Assembly: GCF_020166515.1 (NCBI RefSeq)
Contig: NZ_JAINZT010000001.1
Coordinates: forward strand, 57,680-121,679
DNA from: Robertkochia flava
Lineage (GTDB): Bacteria > Bacteroidota > Bacteroidia > Flavobacteriales > Flavobacteriaceae
Direction of reading: 5' to 3'
DNA length: 64,000 nucleotides
Below are positions 8,022 to 16,402 of this stretch, in pieces. The notes under the pieces were generated by a model. That model had not been told where the DNA came from and ran no database searches. It was given only the letters and a program-made list of their open reading frames with translations. Made by a program: the position numbers and the translations under genes. Positions within the stretch are counted from its first letter, which is position 1. Every line of letters begins with the position of its first letter.

Positions 8022-9185
8022 ATGGCCGGAATCTATATCCATATCCCTTTTTGCAGGCAGGCATGTCACTACTGCGACTTTCATTTCTCCACTTCGATGA
8101 AACACAAGGAGGAGATGATCGCCGCTTTGCTCACGGAACTGGAATTGCGAAAGGAAGAGCTCGGGGGAGAAACGGTAGAAACGATCTACTTTGGAGGCGG
8201 CACACCCAGCAGACTTCAGCCGAAAGAACTGCATCGACTGATCACGGGAGTTTACGAGCATTTCCCGGTAGCTGAAAGCATAGAGCTCACCATCGAAGTA
8301 AACCCGGATGACCTGGTAGAGACAGATACTGAAAATTTGTTACAGGAATACAAGAACATCGGTGTTAACCGACTCAGCATTGGTATACAGTCATTTCGGG
8401 AGGAGGACCTCAGGCTTATGAACCGGGCCCATAACGCCAAAGAAGCATTAAAATGCCTGAAAGTGGCTACAAAACATTTCGACAACATCTCCATAGATCT
8501 GATCTATGGCATTCCCGGGCTCAGCGATGCCGCCTGGAAAGAAAACATTGAAACCGCCCTTTCCTTCAATATACCCCATATTTCGAGTTACGCCCTAACG
8601 GTTGAGCCCAAAACTGCCCTGGAACATTTTATCAAAAAAGGAGTGATCGAAGACCCGAGCGATGAGCAAGCTGCCGCACAATTTGCACTGCTGACCGCAG
8701 CTTTAAAGGATCATGGGTTTGTTCATTACGAACTTTCCAACTTTGGCAAACCGGGGTACTTCAGTCTCAATAACTCCGCCTACTGGCAGGGCAAAAAATA
8801 CCTTGGGATCGGTCCCTCTGCCCATAGTTACGATGGGGTTACCCGATCCTGGAATATCGCCAGCAACCCAAAATACATCAAAAGCCTGGCCTCGAGGCAG
8901 CTGCCTTTAGAACGTGAAACCCTGACCTCAAAAGACCGGTATAACGAATATCTGATGACCGGATTGCGCACCATATGGGGCGTTTCTCTGGATCGTATCT
9001 CCCGTGACTTTGGCCCGTCTTTTATGGATTACCTCCTGGAACAAAGTACTGCCCACAGGCGGGACGGGTTCCTGATCATTACCGATGAGGATGGCGAACA
9101 GATCCTGAAGACCACCCCGAAGGGAAAGTTCCTGGCCGACGGCCTGGCATCTGACCTTTTTCTTATAAATTTACAGGAACCTTAA
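8022..9185 (+). CDS. hemW: Radical SAM heme chaperone HemW
   Basis: The 387-residue protein has the radical-SAM cluster motif with Cys11, Cys15 and Cys18 (CRQACHYC), where the residue after the third Cys is acidic and is followed by FHF as in HemW, not HemN. A GGGTPS motif follows near 58-63, and a HemN C-terminal domain lies at 270-380. HemW binds heme and delivers it to respiratory enzymes; older annotations call it coproporphyrinogen III oxidase-like. The start at ATG 8022 gives MAGIYIHIPF, the expected N-terminus. The next gene starts 11 nt downstream and is likely cotranscribed. Confidence 0.93.
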   Translation: MAGIYIHIPFCRQACHYCDFHFSTSMKHKEEMIAALLTELELRKEELGGETVETIYFGGGTPSRLQPKELHRLITGVYEHFPVAESIELTIEVNPDDLVETDTENLLQEYKNIGVNRLSIGIQSFREEDLRLMNRAHNAKEALKCLKVATKHFDNISIDLIYGIPGLSDAAWKENIETALSFNIPHISSYALTVEPKTALEHFIKKGVIEDPSDEQAAAQFALLTAALKDHGFVHYELSNFGKPGYFSLNNSAYWQGKKYLGIGPSAHSYDGVTRSWNIASNPKYIKSLASRQLPLERETLTSKDRYNEYLMTGLRTIWGVSLDRISRDFGPSFMDYLLEQSTAHRRDGFLIITDEDGEQILKTTPKGKFLADGLASDLFLINLQEP

Positions 9186-9196
9186 TACACCATCCC

Positions 9197-9949
9197 TTGA
9201 AAATCCAGATCGAACATCCAAAAGGAACCTTCAGAGCCGACCTATCAAAGCCTGTAGATATTTCGCTTTCTTTAATAAACGGCCCTGATAATGTAAATGC
9301 ATGGTATGTTCCCCCACCTTCAATAATTCCCGTAAAGGATGGGGATTTTACCGGAAGCGTTGCCGAGGGAGCTTCCACCAACTTTAATAACATTTTTTTT
9401 AATCCTCACGCCCACGGTACCCATACCGAATGTGTAGGTCATATCAGCAAGGAATTCCGCTCTGTAAACCGGGAGCTGAAAACCTTTTTTTTCCTGGCCC
9501 GCCTGGTAACTGTGGCTCCTGAAACGAAAGGAGACGACCGGGTGATCACCATGGAAATGCTGTCATCTGCTTTAAACGAGGATATCCCGGAGGCCCTTGT
9601 GATCCGAACCCTCCCCAATGACCATTCCAAACGCTCCCGACAATATTCGCATTCCAATCCGCCCTACCTGGAAGAAAAGGCTGCGAAATGGATAGCCGAA
9701 AAAGGCATTGAGCACCTTCTTGTGGATTTACCTTCTGTGGATAAGGAAAAGGACGATGGGAAACTATTGGCTCACAAGGCCTTTTGGAACTATCCCGACG
9801 ATCCACGACCGGGAACCACCATCACCGAATTCATTTTCGTACCCGATGCAACTGAAGACGGACTATACCTGTTAAACCTTCAGATCGCATCGTTCGAGAA
9901 TGATGCAGCACCCTCAAAACCGGTACTTTACAAGTTAGCGTTCGAGTGA
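9197..9949 (+). CDS. Cyclase-family protein (kynurenine formamidase-like hydrolase)
   Basis: The 250-residue protein carries the metal-binding signature HGTHTE at 73-78 followed by GH at 81-82, the pattern of the cyclase/formamidase family (usually HGTHxDxPxH). These enzymes hydrolyse N-formylkynurenine or related amides using a divalent metal. No tryptophan-degradation genes are nearby, so the substrate is open. The start codon is TTG at 9197, 11 nt after hemW; no upstream ATG fits. The Pro of the usual motif is replaced by Cys-Val (TECVGH), a family variant. Confidence 0.8.
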   Translation: MKIQIEHPKGTFRADLSKPVDISLSLINGPDNVNAWYVPPPSIIPVKDGDFTGSVAEGASTNFNNIFFNPHAHGTHTECVGHISKEFRSVNRELKTFFFLARLVTVAPETKGDDRVITMEMLSSALNEDIPEALVIRTLPNDHSKRSRQYSHSNPPYLEEKAAKWIAEKGIEHLLVDLPSVDKEKDDGKLLAHKAFWNYPDDPRPGTTITEFIFVPDATEDGLYLLNLQIASFENDAAPSKPVLYKLAFE

Positions 9950-9951
9950 CG

Positions 9952-10030
9952 AGCCTGCCTGTCGGCAGACAGGTTTGAATTGGCAAAAGGTACGGAGTTA
10001 CGCGGGTACGAAGGTACGAAGGGCTGAATT
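9952..10030. repeat. Extragenic palindrome plus TACGAAGG repeats
   Basis: An inverted repeat at 9954-9973 (CCTGCCTG/CAGACAGG) resembles the CCTGCCT unit at 7660. It is followed by GGTACGGAGTTACGC and GGTACGAAGGTACGAAGG (9987-10022), the reverse-strand form of the CTTCGTAAC-type repeats upstream of hemW. Confidence 0.55.
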
Positions 10031-10167
10031 TTGGGACTTGGGATATGGAATTTCAGAACAATGCTGCTCCTTCGGTCCTTTACATACTACTTTGCTCCAT
10101 AGCCCCTTAACATCTCCGCTTTTTTTCGTAGGTTTATAGGTAAGATCTTTATCTGTTTTTAACTCCT

Positions 10168-10824
10168 ATGAATGATCTGGCAGAAATACTTATAGGCTTT
10201 TTACTCGGCGGGCTGGGTATGTACTGGATGTTCACCATCTGGCGTTCCAGAAAATCCCGGGAGATCACCCATTCCCAATCTGTGGTGCTGCTGGAAAAAA
10301 TTCGCCATGTCTGCAAACTGGTTACGGTGGAAGGTGAATTTGCCGAAATCTATCAATACGAAAACGTTAAAGAGTTGTTTTTACGCCTGGTGAGCAGTAA
10401 GAAAAAAGCCTTGCTGGTGATCAATGCCCGGGTACAGGTGGGATTCGATCTGAAAAAGATCAAATTGGCAGCCGACGAGCATTCCAAAAAGATCATCATG
10501 AAGGAGTTCCCACAGCCCGAAGTTTTAAGTATAGAGCCCGACGTTAAGTATTACGATATCAAGGAAGGATTGTTTAACTGGTTTAAAACAGACGATCTTT
10601 CGGCAGTACACCAGGAAGCCCGGCAGCACATCCTGAGCAAGGTTCCGGAAAGCGGACTTCTGGAAAGTGCCAAAAAAGAAGCGATGGACGCCGTTTTGAT
10701 GATAGAAAGCATGGTACAGGCCATCGGCTGGAAACTCGACTACAGCGCCCTGGAGATCGAAAGTTCAACAGAAGACCTGAAACTCTCCGGGAGGAAAAGC
10801 AAAAAACAGTCTGTAGAATCCTGA
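10168..10824 (+). CDS. DUF4230 membrane-anchored protein
   Basis: The 218-residue protein has one N-terminal membrane segment (about residues 5-22, ILIGFLLGGLGMYWMFTIW), a short basic stretch (RSRKSR) and then a soluble domain of the DUF4230 type, with the pattern of conserved strands ARVQVGFDL near 90 and PEVLSIEPDVKYYDIKEG near 116. The function of DUF4230 is unknown. The basic stretch after the helix suggests that the C-terminal part stays in the cytoplasm, although this is only inferred. It ends 1 nt before the YjbR-like gene. Confidence 0.78.
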   Translation: MNDLAEILIGFLLGGLGMYWMFTIWRSRKSREITHSQSVVLLEKIRHVCKLVTVEGEFAEIYQYENVKELFLRLVSSKKKALLVINARVQVGFDLKKIKLAADEHSKKIIMKEFPQPEVLSIEPDVKYYDIKEGLFNWFKTDDLSAVHQEARQHILSKVPESGLLESAKKEAMDAVLMIESMVQAIGWKLDYSALEIESSTEDLKLSGRKSKKQSVES

Positions 10825-10825
10825 T

Positions 10826-11200
10826 ATGTACATCGATCAACTCCGGGAATACTGCATTGAGAAAAAAGGGGTCACAGAATCCTTCCCTTTTGACAAACAC
10901 ACCCTGGTCTTTAAGGTCATGGGCAAGATGTTTGCCCTTATCCCCCTGGAAAAATGGGAAGCCGGATACCCCAGTATTAACCTGAAATGTGATCCGGAAC
11001 GCAGCGCTTTGCTACGGGAAGAATACGCAGGTATTACCCCTGGATTCCATATGGATAAGCTGCACTGGAATACCGTTCGTGCAGATATGGATGTTCCTCC
11101 ACAACTCCTCCTGGAATTGGTGGACCACTCCTATGAACGGATTGTTGCCGGACTCACCAAAAAGTTACGCGCAGAACTGGACGCCCTAGATAAGAAATGA
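10826..11200 (+). CDS. MmcQ/YjbR-family protein
   Basis: The 124-residue protein has the MmcQ/YjbR (CyaY-like fold) hallmarks: LREYCIEKKGVTESFPF near 5-21, a lone VMGKMFALI strand near 31-39, an LKCDPE segment near 52-57 and HMDKLHWNTV near 73-82. Family members are small single-domain proteins, some proposed to bind DNA, but the cellular role is unsettled. The start lies 1 nt after the DUF4230 stop, so the pair is translationally coupled. Confidence 0.85.
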   Translation: MYIDQLREYCIEKKGVTESFPFDKHTLVFKVMGKMFALIPLEKWEAGYPSINLKCDPERSALLREEYAGITPGFHMDKLHWNTVRADMDVPPQLLLELVDHSYERIVAGLTKKLRAELDALDKK

Positions 11201-11277
11201 ATTCCAGAGGGGATCAGGCTGTAGAACTGTTGCCCCCGGTCTCGAATACCTCCCTTCATTTTTTTCTTACGCTCCCC

Positions 11278-11802
11278 GGGCAAACTCCCGTGTAAAAGTT
11301 AAAATTATTGCCGCTTCCAAAAATATTTACGGTTTTTAGACCACTAAGGTAGTTGTTTACCAACCCTTTAGACCTTCCCCCTGACCGCATTCGGAGACCG
11401 TTTGAATTTAGAATTAAAGGCAATCCACCTCACCAGTTCCCGTTTGTTTTCCCCCGGTAGTTTCCCCCACCCTGTAAACTTTAAGCATCAGGCTGAATGC
11501 GATTTGAAATTGCCTGCCTTAATAAAAACATATGGTGAGATGAAAAGAATCCTGTGCATACTTATCCTGTTGACAACAGTTTGTTCCTGCGAAGATGCGT
11601 CTTTCGAGTACAGCGCCAACCGCTTAAGGCTTTCAGATCAAAGGCCCCCCAGAACCAACCCGGACATCCCGCCGGCTATCAAACCGGAAATTAACCGGGT
11701 TGGGGAAGCTGAAATTAAACTTAGTCCCTTTGAAGCAGAAATGGCCCTGCTGGACAGCCTCTTCTATACCCGGGCTTACAATCAAAAAGACACTGCCCTG
11801 GC
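11278..11802 (+). repeat. Duplicated block, copy A (promoter region plus 5' part of lipoprotein gene)
   Basis: About 525 bp recur at 15505-16029 with a constant offset of 4227 bp. I count about nine single-base differences and no indels, roughly 98 % identity. The block starts abruptly at GGGCAAACTCCCG, covers the upstream region and the first 87 codons of the lipoprotein gene, and stops mid-gene, beyond which the two copies fall to clearly lower identity. Confidence 0.92.
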
Positions 11803-12142
11803 CCGCAAAATGATCCATGAAGATTTTGAGTTGTACCACGATCGCATCGGGGCCCTCACCGACAAGGACAGCCTTCAGGCCTCGGAGGTTATGATCAGAA
11901 GATTTTTTGATATTGGCAAAAAGTATAAAAGGACGCTCAAGCCCGGAACGCTCAGATCTTTTCCCATGTATAACGGCAAGTCGCTTTACGGGGCTTTACA
12001 AAACGGGGTCAACCAATACCACAACGTAAAAACCGGCGACCTGGAAGGCACCGGGCATTTTATCCATCTTTGGATCAAAGAGGGCGATCAGTGGAAATTG
12101 AAGAGGGTTATCAGTTACGACCATAAAGCGATCGTTGAGTAA
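11540..12142 (+). CDS. NTF2-like (DUF4440-type) lipoprotein, copy A
   Basis: I start at the ATG at 11540: this gives a basic-hydrophobic signal peptide with lipobox VCSC (Cys17), so a lipoprotein of 200 residues. The reading frame is open further upstream to 11402, but that part lacks a signal and is identical at DNA level in copy B, so it is leader. Residues 70-190 (LLDSLFYTRAYNQKDTALA and the late FIHLWIKEGDQWKLKRVISY) resemble the SnoaL/DUF4440 cone fold seen in many nuclear-transport-factor-2-like proteins. Function unknown. It precedes two serine hydrolases. Confidence 0.72.
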   Translation: MKRILCILILLTTVCSCEDASFEYSANRLRLSDQRPPRTNPDIPPAIKPEINRVGEAEIKLSPFEAEMALLDSLFYTRAYNQKDTALARKMIHEDFELYHDRIGALTDKDSLQASEVMIRRFFDIGKKYKRTLKPGTLRSFPMYNGKSLYGALQNGVNQYHNVKTGDLEGTGHFIHLWIKEGDQWKLKRVISYDHKAIVE

Positions 12143-12565
12143 ATCGCCTGCTTCATCATAAACCTAAGGGTTATCATTACTGACTTAAACTCAGACCTGG
12201 CCTGTGGCTATGCTACCTCCCTCCAAACTAGATTTATGTAGGTTAATTCTTATGGTATTCCGAAATAAAGTGCTTATATTAAAGCTCTGAATGCCAATAA
12301 AAAACAACCTGACATGACGCTTTTCAGCAAACTGAGAACCTCCCCCCAGTTCGCTACCGAAATCGTGACACATCCTTTTCTCTCTTCGGAAAAAACACCT
12401 GTTCATCCCTTTAAAACCCCGGAATACATCCTTTCAAATACTATTCGGGCAGACTACTTTAACATAAGTTTTGATCGTGTTCGGCTTATAAGTCCAGGAT
12501 AGGTCAGAGCCGGAACCCAATTCACCAAAACAACTAACCTTCATATAAATAACCTTCTTTCACAA
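12143..12565. other. Intergenic region before the serine hydrolases
   Basis: No convincing gene is present. A 62-codon open frame at 12314-12502 has no domain, signal or recognisable start context. No TAnnTTTG box close to the hydrolase start was seen. Confidence 0.5.
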
Positions 12566-14002
12566 ATGAACCATACCAACATGAAAACGCTTATCAAATG
12601 CATCGCATTCGCCGGCATTATCCTGTTATCATGCTATGCCTGCAAAGAAAACACCTCCGGGAATACTATGGCCGAGTTGGATCTTCCGGAAACCTCGGAA
12701 CTCGAACGCACGGCCGATTCCCTTTTTCAAACCGCAATAGACAGCTCTATGCTGGCCGGTGGCGAAGTCCTTGTTTACAAAGACGGGGATACCTTGTTAA
12801 GGAAAACCTATGGAAAGGCCAGTATCGAACTCGATGTTCCTATGCCAAAAAATGCGGTTTACGAGATCGCTTCAGTCACCAAGCAGTTCACCGCGGCAGC
12901 AATCTTAAAATTGGCCGAGGAAGGAAAGCTCTCCCTGGACGACCCCATGACCAAGTATATCGATTTTGATACTCAAGGCTATGATGTGCGCATTCATCAC
13001 CTATTAAACCACACTTCAGGGATCTTCCAGGTGAAAATGTTACCGGATTTTTGGAATATCGTCCAGCGCCCGTTTACCCAGGATTCGATCATTGCAATGA
13101 TCGAAAAGCAAGGCATGATGTTTCCGTCCGGAGAGGCCCAATTTTACAACGATTCAGCCTATCAGATCTTAGGTCTTATCATCGAAAAGATCAGTGGAAA
13201 ATCGTACGAAGACTATCTCGATGATACCTTCTTCACTCCCCTTGGCATGGATAACACCAACTATTGTTCAAACGATCGTATTGAACCCAATAAAGTCTAT
13301 GGTTACGACTACAAAGACAGCAAACTCATCAAGCATATGAGAGTCGACCATTCCTGGCCCTATTCCGCCGGTTCTCTTTGCAGTACTGCAGAAGACCTGC
13401 TTTTATGGATGAAGGCCCTGCACAACGGAAAAGTATTTTCACCAGCCATGTATCAAAAAATGATCAGCCCTAAAGAAATCCAGGGCTGGAGACAACTAAG
13501 ATATGCATATGGACTCCATGTATCAAAGGACGGAGGCATCTCCCTTATTGGTCATGGTGGAGGAATTCCCGGATATTCTACTGAAGCATACTTTTTTCCC
13601 GACCACCAGCTCTATGTTATTGTCCTTCTCAATAGCATTGGAGCAGATGAACTCAATTTGATATATAAGAAGCTTGCCTTTTCAGCTCTTGATCCTTCAG
13701 TTGTTGAAGAACCAAGACACAAGCCTCTCTCAAAAAAATTTGAAGGCATGTATACGGGTAGCCTGGACGCAGGCCCAAAAAAAATACAGTTAAAATCAAT
13801 TGATGAAGGTCTTAGACTAACCTACCCTAAAAATGACTTCACCATTTCACTTACTGATTATCGCGGGAATGATACGTGGGAGAATACGGAATGGCGAGAA
13901 AGGGTCAGGTTTCGTGGTGACACCCTGGAGATCGATTATGGAGCGGGTAATTATATCCTTATCAAGGACAAAACAGCTAACGAAGAATCAAAAACCAAGT
14001 AA
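12566..14002 (+). CDS. Serine hydrolase lipoprotein, beta-lactamase class C/penicillin-binding family (paralogue 1)
   Basis: The 478-residue precursor has a signal peptide ending in a Cys26 lipobox (second start at Met6 possible). The catalytic SxxK is SVTK at 103-106, in the usual ASVTKQFTA context. The second motif reads YND (194-196) where YxN is usual, and the third is HGG at 330-332 within GHGGGIPGYS. The fold is the AmpC/EstB/D-aminopeptidase group; substrates may be peptides, esters or beta-lactams and cannot be told from sequence. A separate C-terminal domain covers about 380-478. It ends 2 nt before its paralogue. Confidence 0.9.
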   Translation: MNHTNMKTLIKCIAFAGIILLSCYACKENTSGNTMAELDLPETSELERTADSLFQTAIDSSMLAGGEVLVYKDGDTLLRKTYGKASIELDVPMPKNAVYEIASVTKQFTAAAILKLAEEGKLSLDDPMTKYIDFDTQGYDVRIHHLLNHTSGIFQVKMLPDFWNIVQRPFTQDSIIAMIEKQGMMFPSGEAQFYNDSAYQILGLIIEKISGKSYEDYLDDTFFTPLGMDNTNYCSNDRIEPNKVYGYDYKDSKLIKHMRVDHSWPYSAGSLCSTAEDLLLWMKALHNGKVFSPAMYQKMISPKEIQGWRQLRYAYGLHVSKDGGISLIGHGGGIPGYSTEAYFFPDHQLYVIVLLNSIGADELNLIYKKLAFSALDPSVVEEPRHKPLSKKFEGMYTGSLDAGPKKIQLKSIDEGLRLTYPKNDFTISLTDYRGNDTWENTEWRERVRFRGDTLEIDYGAGNYILIKDKTANEESKTK

Positions 14003-14004
14003 AA

Positions 14005-15417
14005 ATGAATGTACTTAAATATGGTACTCTTGCGGTCTCGATCCTAGCTCTTATTTCCGGCTGCAAGGAAAGTGAAACTACTAAAAAACTGGCCCAACTC
14101 GATCCACCGGAAACCTCAAAACTCGAACGCACGGCCGATTCCCTCTTTCAAACTGCCATTGACAGCTCTTTGCTGGCCGGGGGAGAAGTATTGGTATACA
14201 AGGCCGGCGACACCCTCTTACGAAAGACCTATGGAAAAGCCAGTATCGAACTTGGTGTACCCATGCCGGAAAATGCCATGTACGAGATCGCTTCTGTCAC
14301 CAAACAATTCACCGCGGCAGCCATCTTAAAATTAGTGGAAGAAGGGAAGTTATCCCTCTATGATCCCATGACTGATTATATCGACTTTGATACCCAAGGC
14401 TATGATGTACGCATTCATCATCTGCTAAATCATACCTCAGGAATCTTTCAACAAAAATTATTGCCTGATTTCTGGAATATCGTACAACGCCCGTTCAGCA
14501 AGGATTCCATTCTTACCATGACTGAAGCTGCAGGCATGATGTTTCCTCCCGGGGAGGCTCAATTCTACAATGATTCGGCTTATTTCATATTGGGTATGAT
14601 CATCGAAAAGTTAAGCGGTCAATCGTATGAAGATTACCTCGATGATACCTTCTTCTCACCTTTGGGAATGCACAACACGAATTATTGTTCGAACGATCGC
14701 ATAGAACCCAATAAGGCTTATGGTTATGATTATAAAGACGGCAAACTTCAAAAGCATGAGTTGTTAGATCATTCATGGCCTTATGCTGCCGGTTCGCTCT
14801 GCAGTACTGCGGAAGACCTGCTGATCTGGATGGAAGCACTTCATAATGGAAAAGTACTTTCAAAAGCAGCTTATGAAATCATGATTACTCCCACCATGCT
14901 TCACGGTTGGAGAAATATCCAATACAATGCAGGACTGGATTTGACTGAAGTAAATGGCTACCAAACTATCGGACATCTTGGAGGGATACCAGGGTACAGT
15001 AGCAGTGTGCGGTACTTGCCAACCGAAGATCTTTATATCATCATACTGCTTAATACGCGTGGTAGTCTACATACCGGAGAATTGGTTACACAATTGCAGG
15101 GATCTGTACTCCCTACCGCTAAACACCTAAGCGTTGACCTCGACGTAAACCCTAAAGATCTTAATGGCACCTATTGCAACGCTCATGAGAACGGACCTGA
15201 ATGCATAAAAATAACAGTCTCTGAGAATGGCCTTGTTTACGAAACTGCAGGCGGAAAAAACGAAGACTTCAGTATGTTTTTGGGGGAAAATACCTGGAAG
15301 CATGAAGACAAACCCTTTCTTATTCAGATCCACCATGACAGTTTAGCTTTGGATTATATCTCCCATAATTATTTATTGATAAAAGATCAGCATAAGCATC
15401 AAACAAATTCGAAATAA
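14005..15417 (+). CDS. Serine hydrolase lipoprotein, beta-lactamase class C/penicillin-binding family (paralogue 2)
   Basis: The 470-residue precursor has lipobox LISGC with Cys20. It shares SVTK, YND and a GHLGGIPGYS motif with the gene before it. The two are very alike over the first 280 or so mature residues and much less alike after that, where the C-terminal domain has diverged. This points to tandem duplication followed by faster change in the C-terminal domain, which in this family often shapes the active-site rim. Separated by 2 nt from paralogue 1 and by 1 nt from the truncated third copy. Confidence 0.9.
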   Translation: MNVLKYGTLAVSILALISGCKESETTKKLAQLDPPETSKLERTADSLFQTAIDSSLLAGGEVLVYKAGDTLLRKTYGKASIELGVPMPENAMYEIASVTKQFTAAAILKLVEEGKLSLYDPMTDYIDFDTQGYDVRIHHLLNHTSGIFQQKLLPDFWNIVQRPFSKDSILTMTEAAGMMFPPGEAQFYNDSAYFILGMIIEKLSGQSYEDYLDDTFFSPLGMHNTNYCSNDRIEPNKAYGYDYKDGKLQKHELLDHSWPYAAGSLCSTAEDLLIWMEALHNGKVLSKAAYEIMITPTMLHGWRNIQYNAGLDLTEVNGYQTIGHLGGIPGYSSSVRYLPTEDLYIIILLNTRGSLHTGELVTQLQGSVLPTAKHLSVDLDVNPKDLNGTYCNAHENGPECIKITVSENGLVYETAGGKNEDFSMFLGENTWKHEDKPFLIQIHHDSLALDYISHNYLLIKDQHKHQTNSK

Positions 15418-15418
15418 A

Positions 15419-15529
15419 ATGAGGTGCTATAGCATATCCATTTTAGCTCTTTTTCTTGTCTTTTTAGTTTCTTCCTGTAAGGAAAAATCTCCCTCCCAAG
15501 AGGTGGGCAAACTCCCGTGTAAAAGTTAA
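15419..15529 (+). pseudogene. Truncated third serine-hydrolase-type lipoprotein (signal peptide only)
   Basis: ATG at 15419 opens a frame coding for MRCYSISILALFLVFLVSSC followed by KEKSPSQE, a clean lipoprotein signal peptide with lipobox VSSC. After about 29 codons the frame runs into duplicated block B at 15505 and stops at 15527-15529. Its position 1 nt after the stop of paralogue 2 repeats the spacing between paralogues 1 and 2, so I infer that it is the start of a third member whose body was deleted when block B arrived. The hydrolase identity of the missing body is inferred, not seen. Confidence 0.65.
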
Positions 15530-16029
15530 AATTATTGCCGCTTCCAAAAATATTTACGATTTTTAGACCACTAAGGTAGTTGTTTACCAACCCTTTAGAC
15601 CTTCCCCCTGACCGCATTCGGAGACCGTTTGAATTTAGAATTAAAGGCAATCCACCTCACCGGTTCCCGTTTGTTTTCCCCCGGTAGTTTCCCCCACCCT
15701 GTAAACTTTAAGCATCAGGCTGAATGCGATTTGAAATTGCCTGCCTTAATAAAAACATATGGTGAGATGAAAAGAATCCTGTGCATACTTATCCTGTTGA
15801 CAACAGTTTGTTCCTGCGAAGATGCGTCTTCCGAGTACAGCGCCAACCGCTTAAGGCTTTCCGGTCAAAGGCCTCCCAGAACCAACCCGGACATCCCGCC
15901 GGCTATCAAACCGGAGATTAAACGGGTTGGAGAAGCTGAAATTAAACTTAGTCCCTTTGAAGCAGAAATGGCCCTGCTGGACAGCCTCTTCTATACCCGG
16001 GCTTACAATCAAAAAGACACTGCCCTGGC
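15505..16029 (+). repeat. Duplicated block, copy B
   Basis: This is the near-identical copy of 11278-11802. Its left end truncates the lipoprotein frame begun at 15419. The first shared bases are GGG at 15505-15507; sequence to the left of both copies is unrelated. Confidence 0.92.
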
Positions 16030-16369
16030 ACGGAAAATGATCCACCAGGATTTTGAATTCTACCATGATCGTACCGGAATACTTGATGACCGGAATTCAA
16101 GAGCTGCCTCAGAAATGATGATCCAAAGATTTCAAACCATAGGAGATCACTATAGACGAAAACTCAAACCCGGGACCCTTCAGTCATTTCCGCTTTACGA
16201 CGGAAAAAAACTCTACGGAGCCCTGCAGCGAGGCATCAATCAATATCACCAGGCCGAAAGTGGAGACCTCGAAGGTAATGGGAAATTCATTCACCTTTGG
16301 GTCAAGGAAGGTGAGGACTGGAAATTAAAAAGGGTGATCAGCTACGACCATGAGGCGATTTCTCAATAA
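15767..16369 (+). CDS. NTF2-like (DUF4440-type) lipoprotein, copy B
   Basis: The 200-residue lipoprotein matches copy A at 11540-12142 without length change. Residues 1-87 are nearly identical (same signal peptide and Cys17 lipobox). Residues 88-200 differ at many positions but keep the fold pattern (FIHLWVKEGEDWKLKRVISY near the end). The mosaic shows that the 5' part was homogenised recently while the 3' part is older. Function unknown. It converges with the AraC-family gene, 33 nt away. Confidence 0.72.
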   Translation: MKRILCILILLTTVCSCEDASSEYSANRLRLSGQRPPRTNPDIPPAIKPEIKRVGEAEIKLSPFEAEMALLDSLFYTRAYNQKDTALARKMIHQDFEFYHDRTGILDDRNSRAASEMMIQRFQTIGDHYRRKLKPGTLQSFPLYDGKKLYGALQRGINQYHQAESGDLEGNGKFIHLWVKEGEDWKLKRVISYDHEAISQ

Positions 16370-16402
16370 GATTTCAGAATGCCCAGGCTCAAAATTATGA
16401 CC

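Noticed and set aside
11402..11539. N-terminal extension of lipoprotein A (and 15629-15766 of B)
   Set aside because: The extension would hide the signal peptide; the lipobox start at 11540/15767 is far more likely.
12314..12502. 62-codon plus-strand frame between lipoprotein A and the hydrolases
   Set aside because: No signal, domain or start context, and no counterpart near lipoprotein B.
15399..15650. 83-codon minus-strand frame over the duplicated block
   Set aside because: It spans the recombination junction and unrelated sequences; the plus strand holds the real lipoprotein start.
11278..16029. Composite transposon made by the two direct 525-bp blocks
   Set aside because: The blocks contain ordinary gene and leader sequence, with no transposase, terminal inverted repeats or target duplication.
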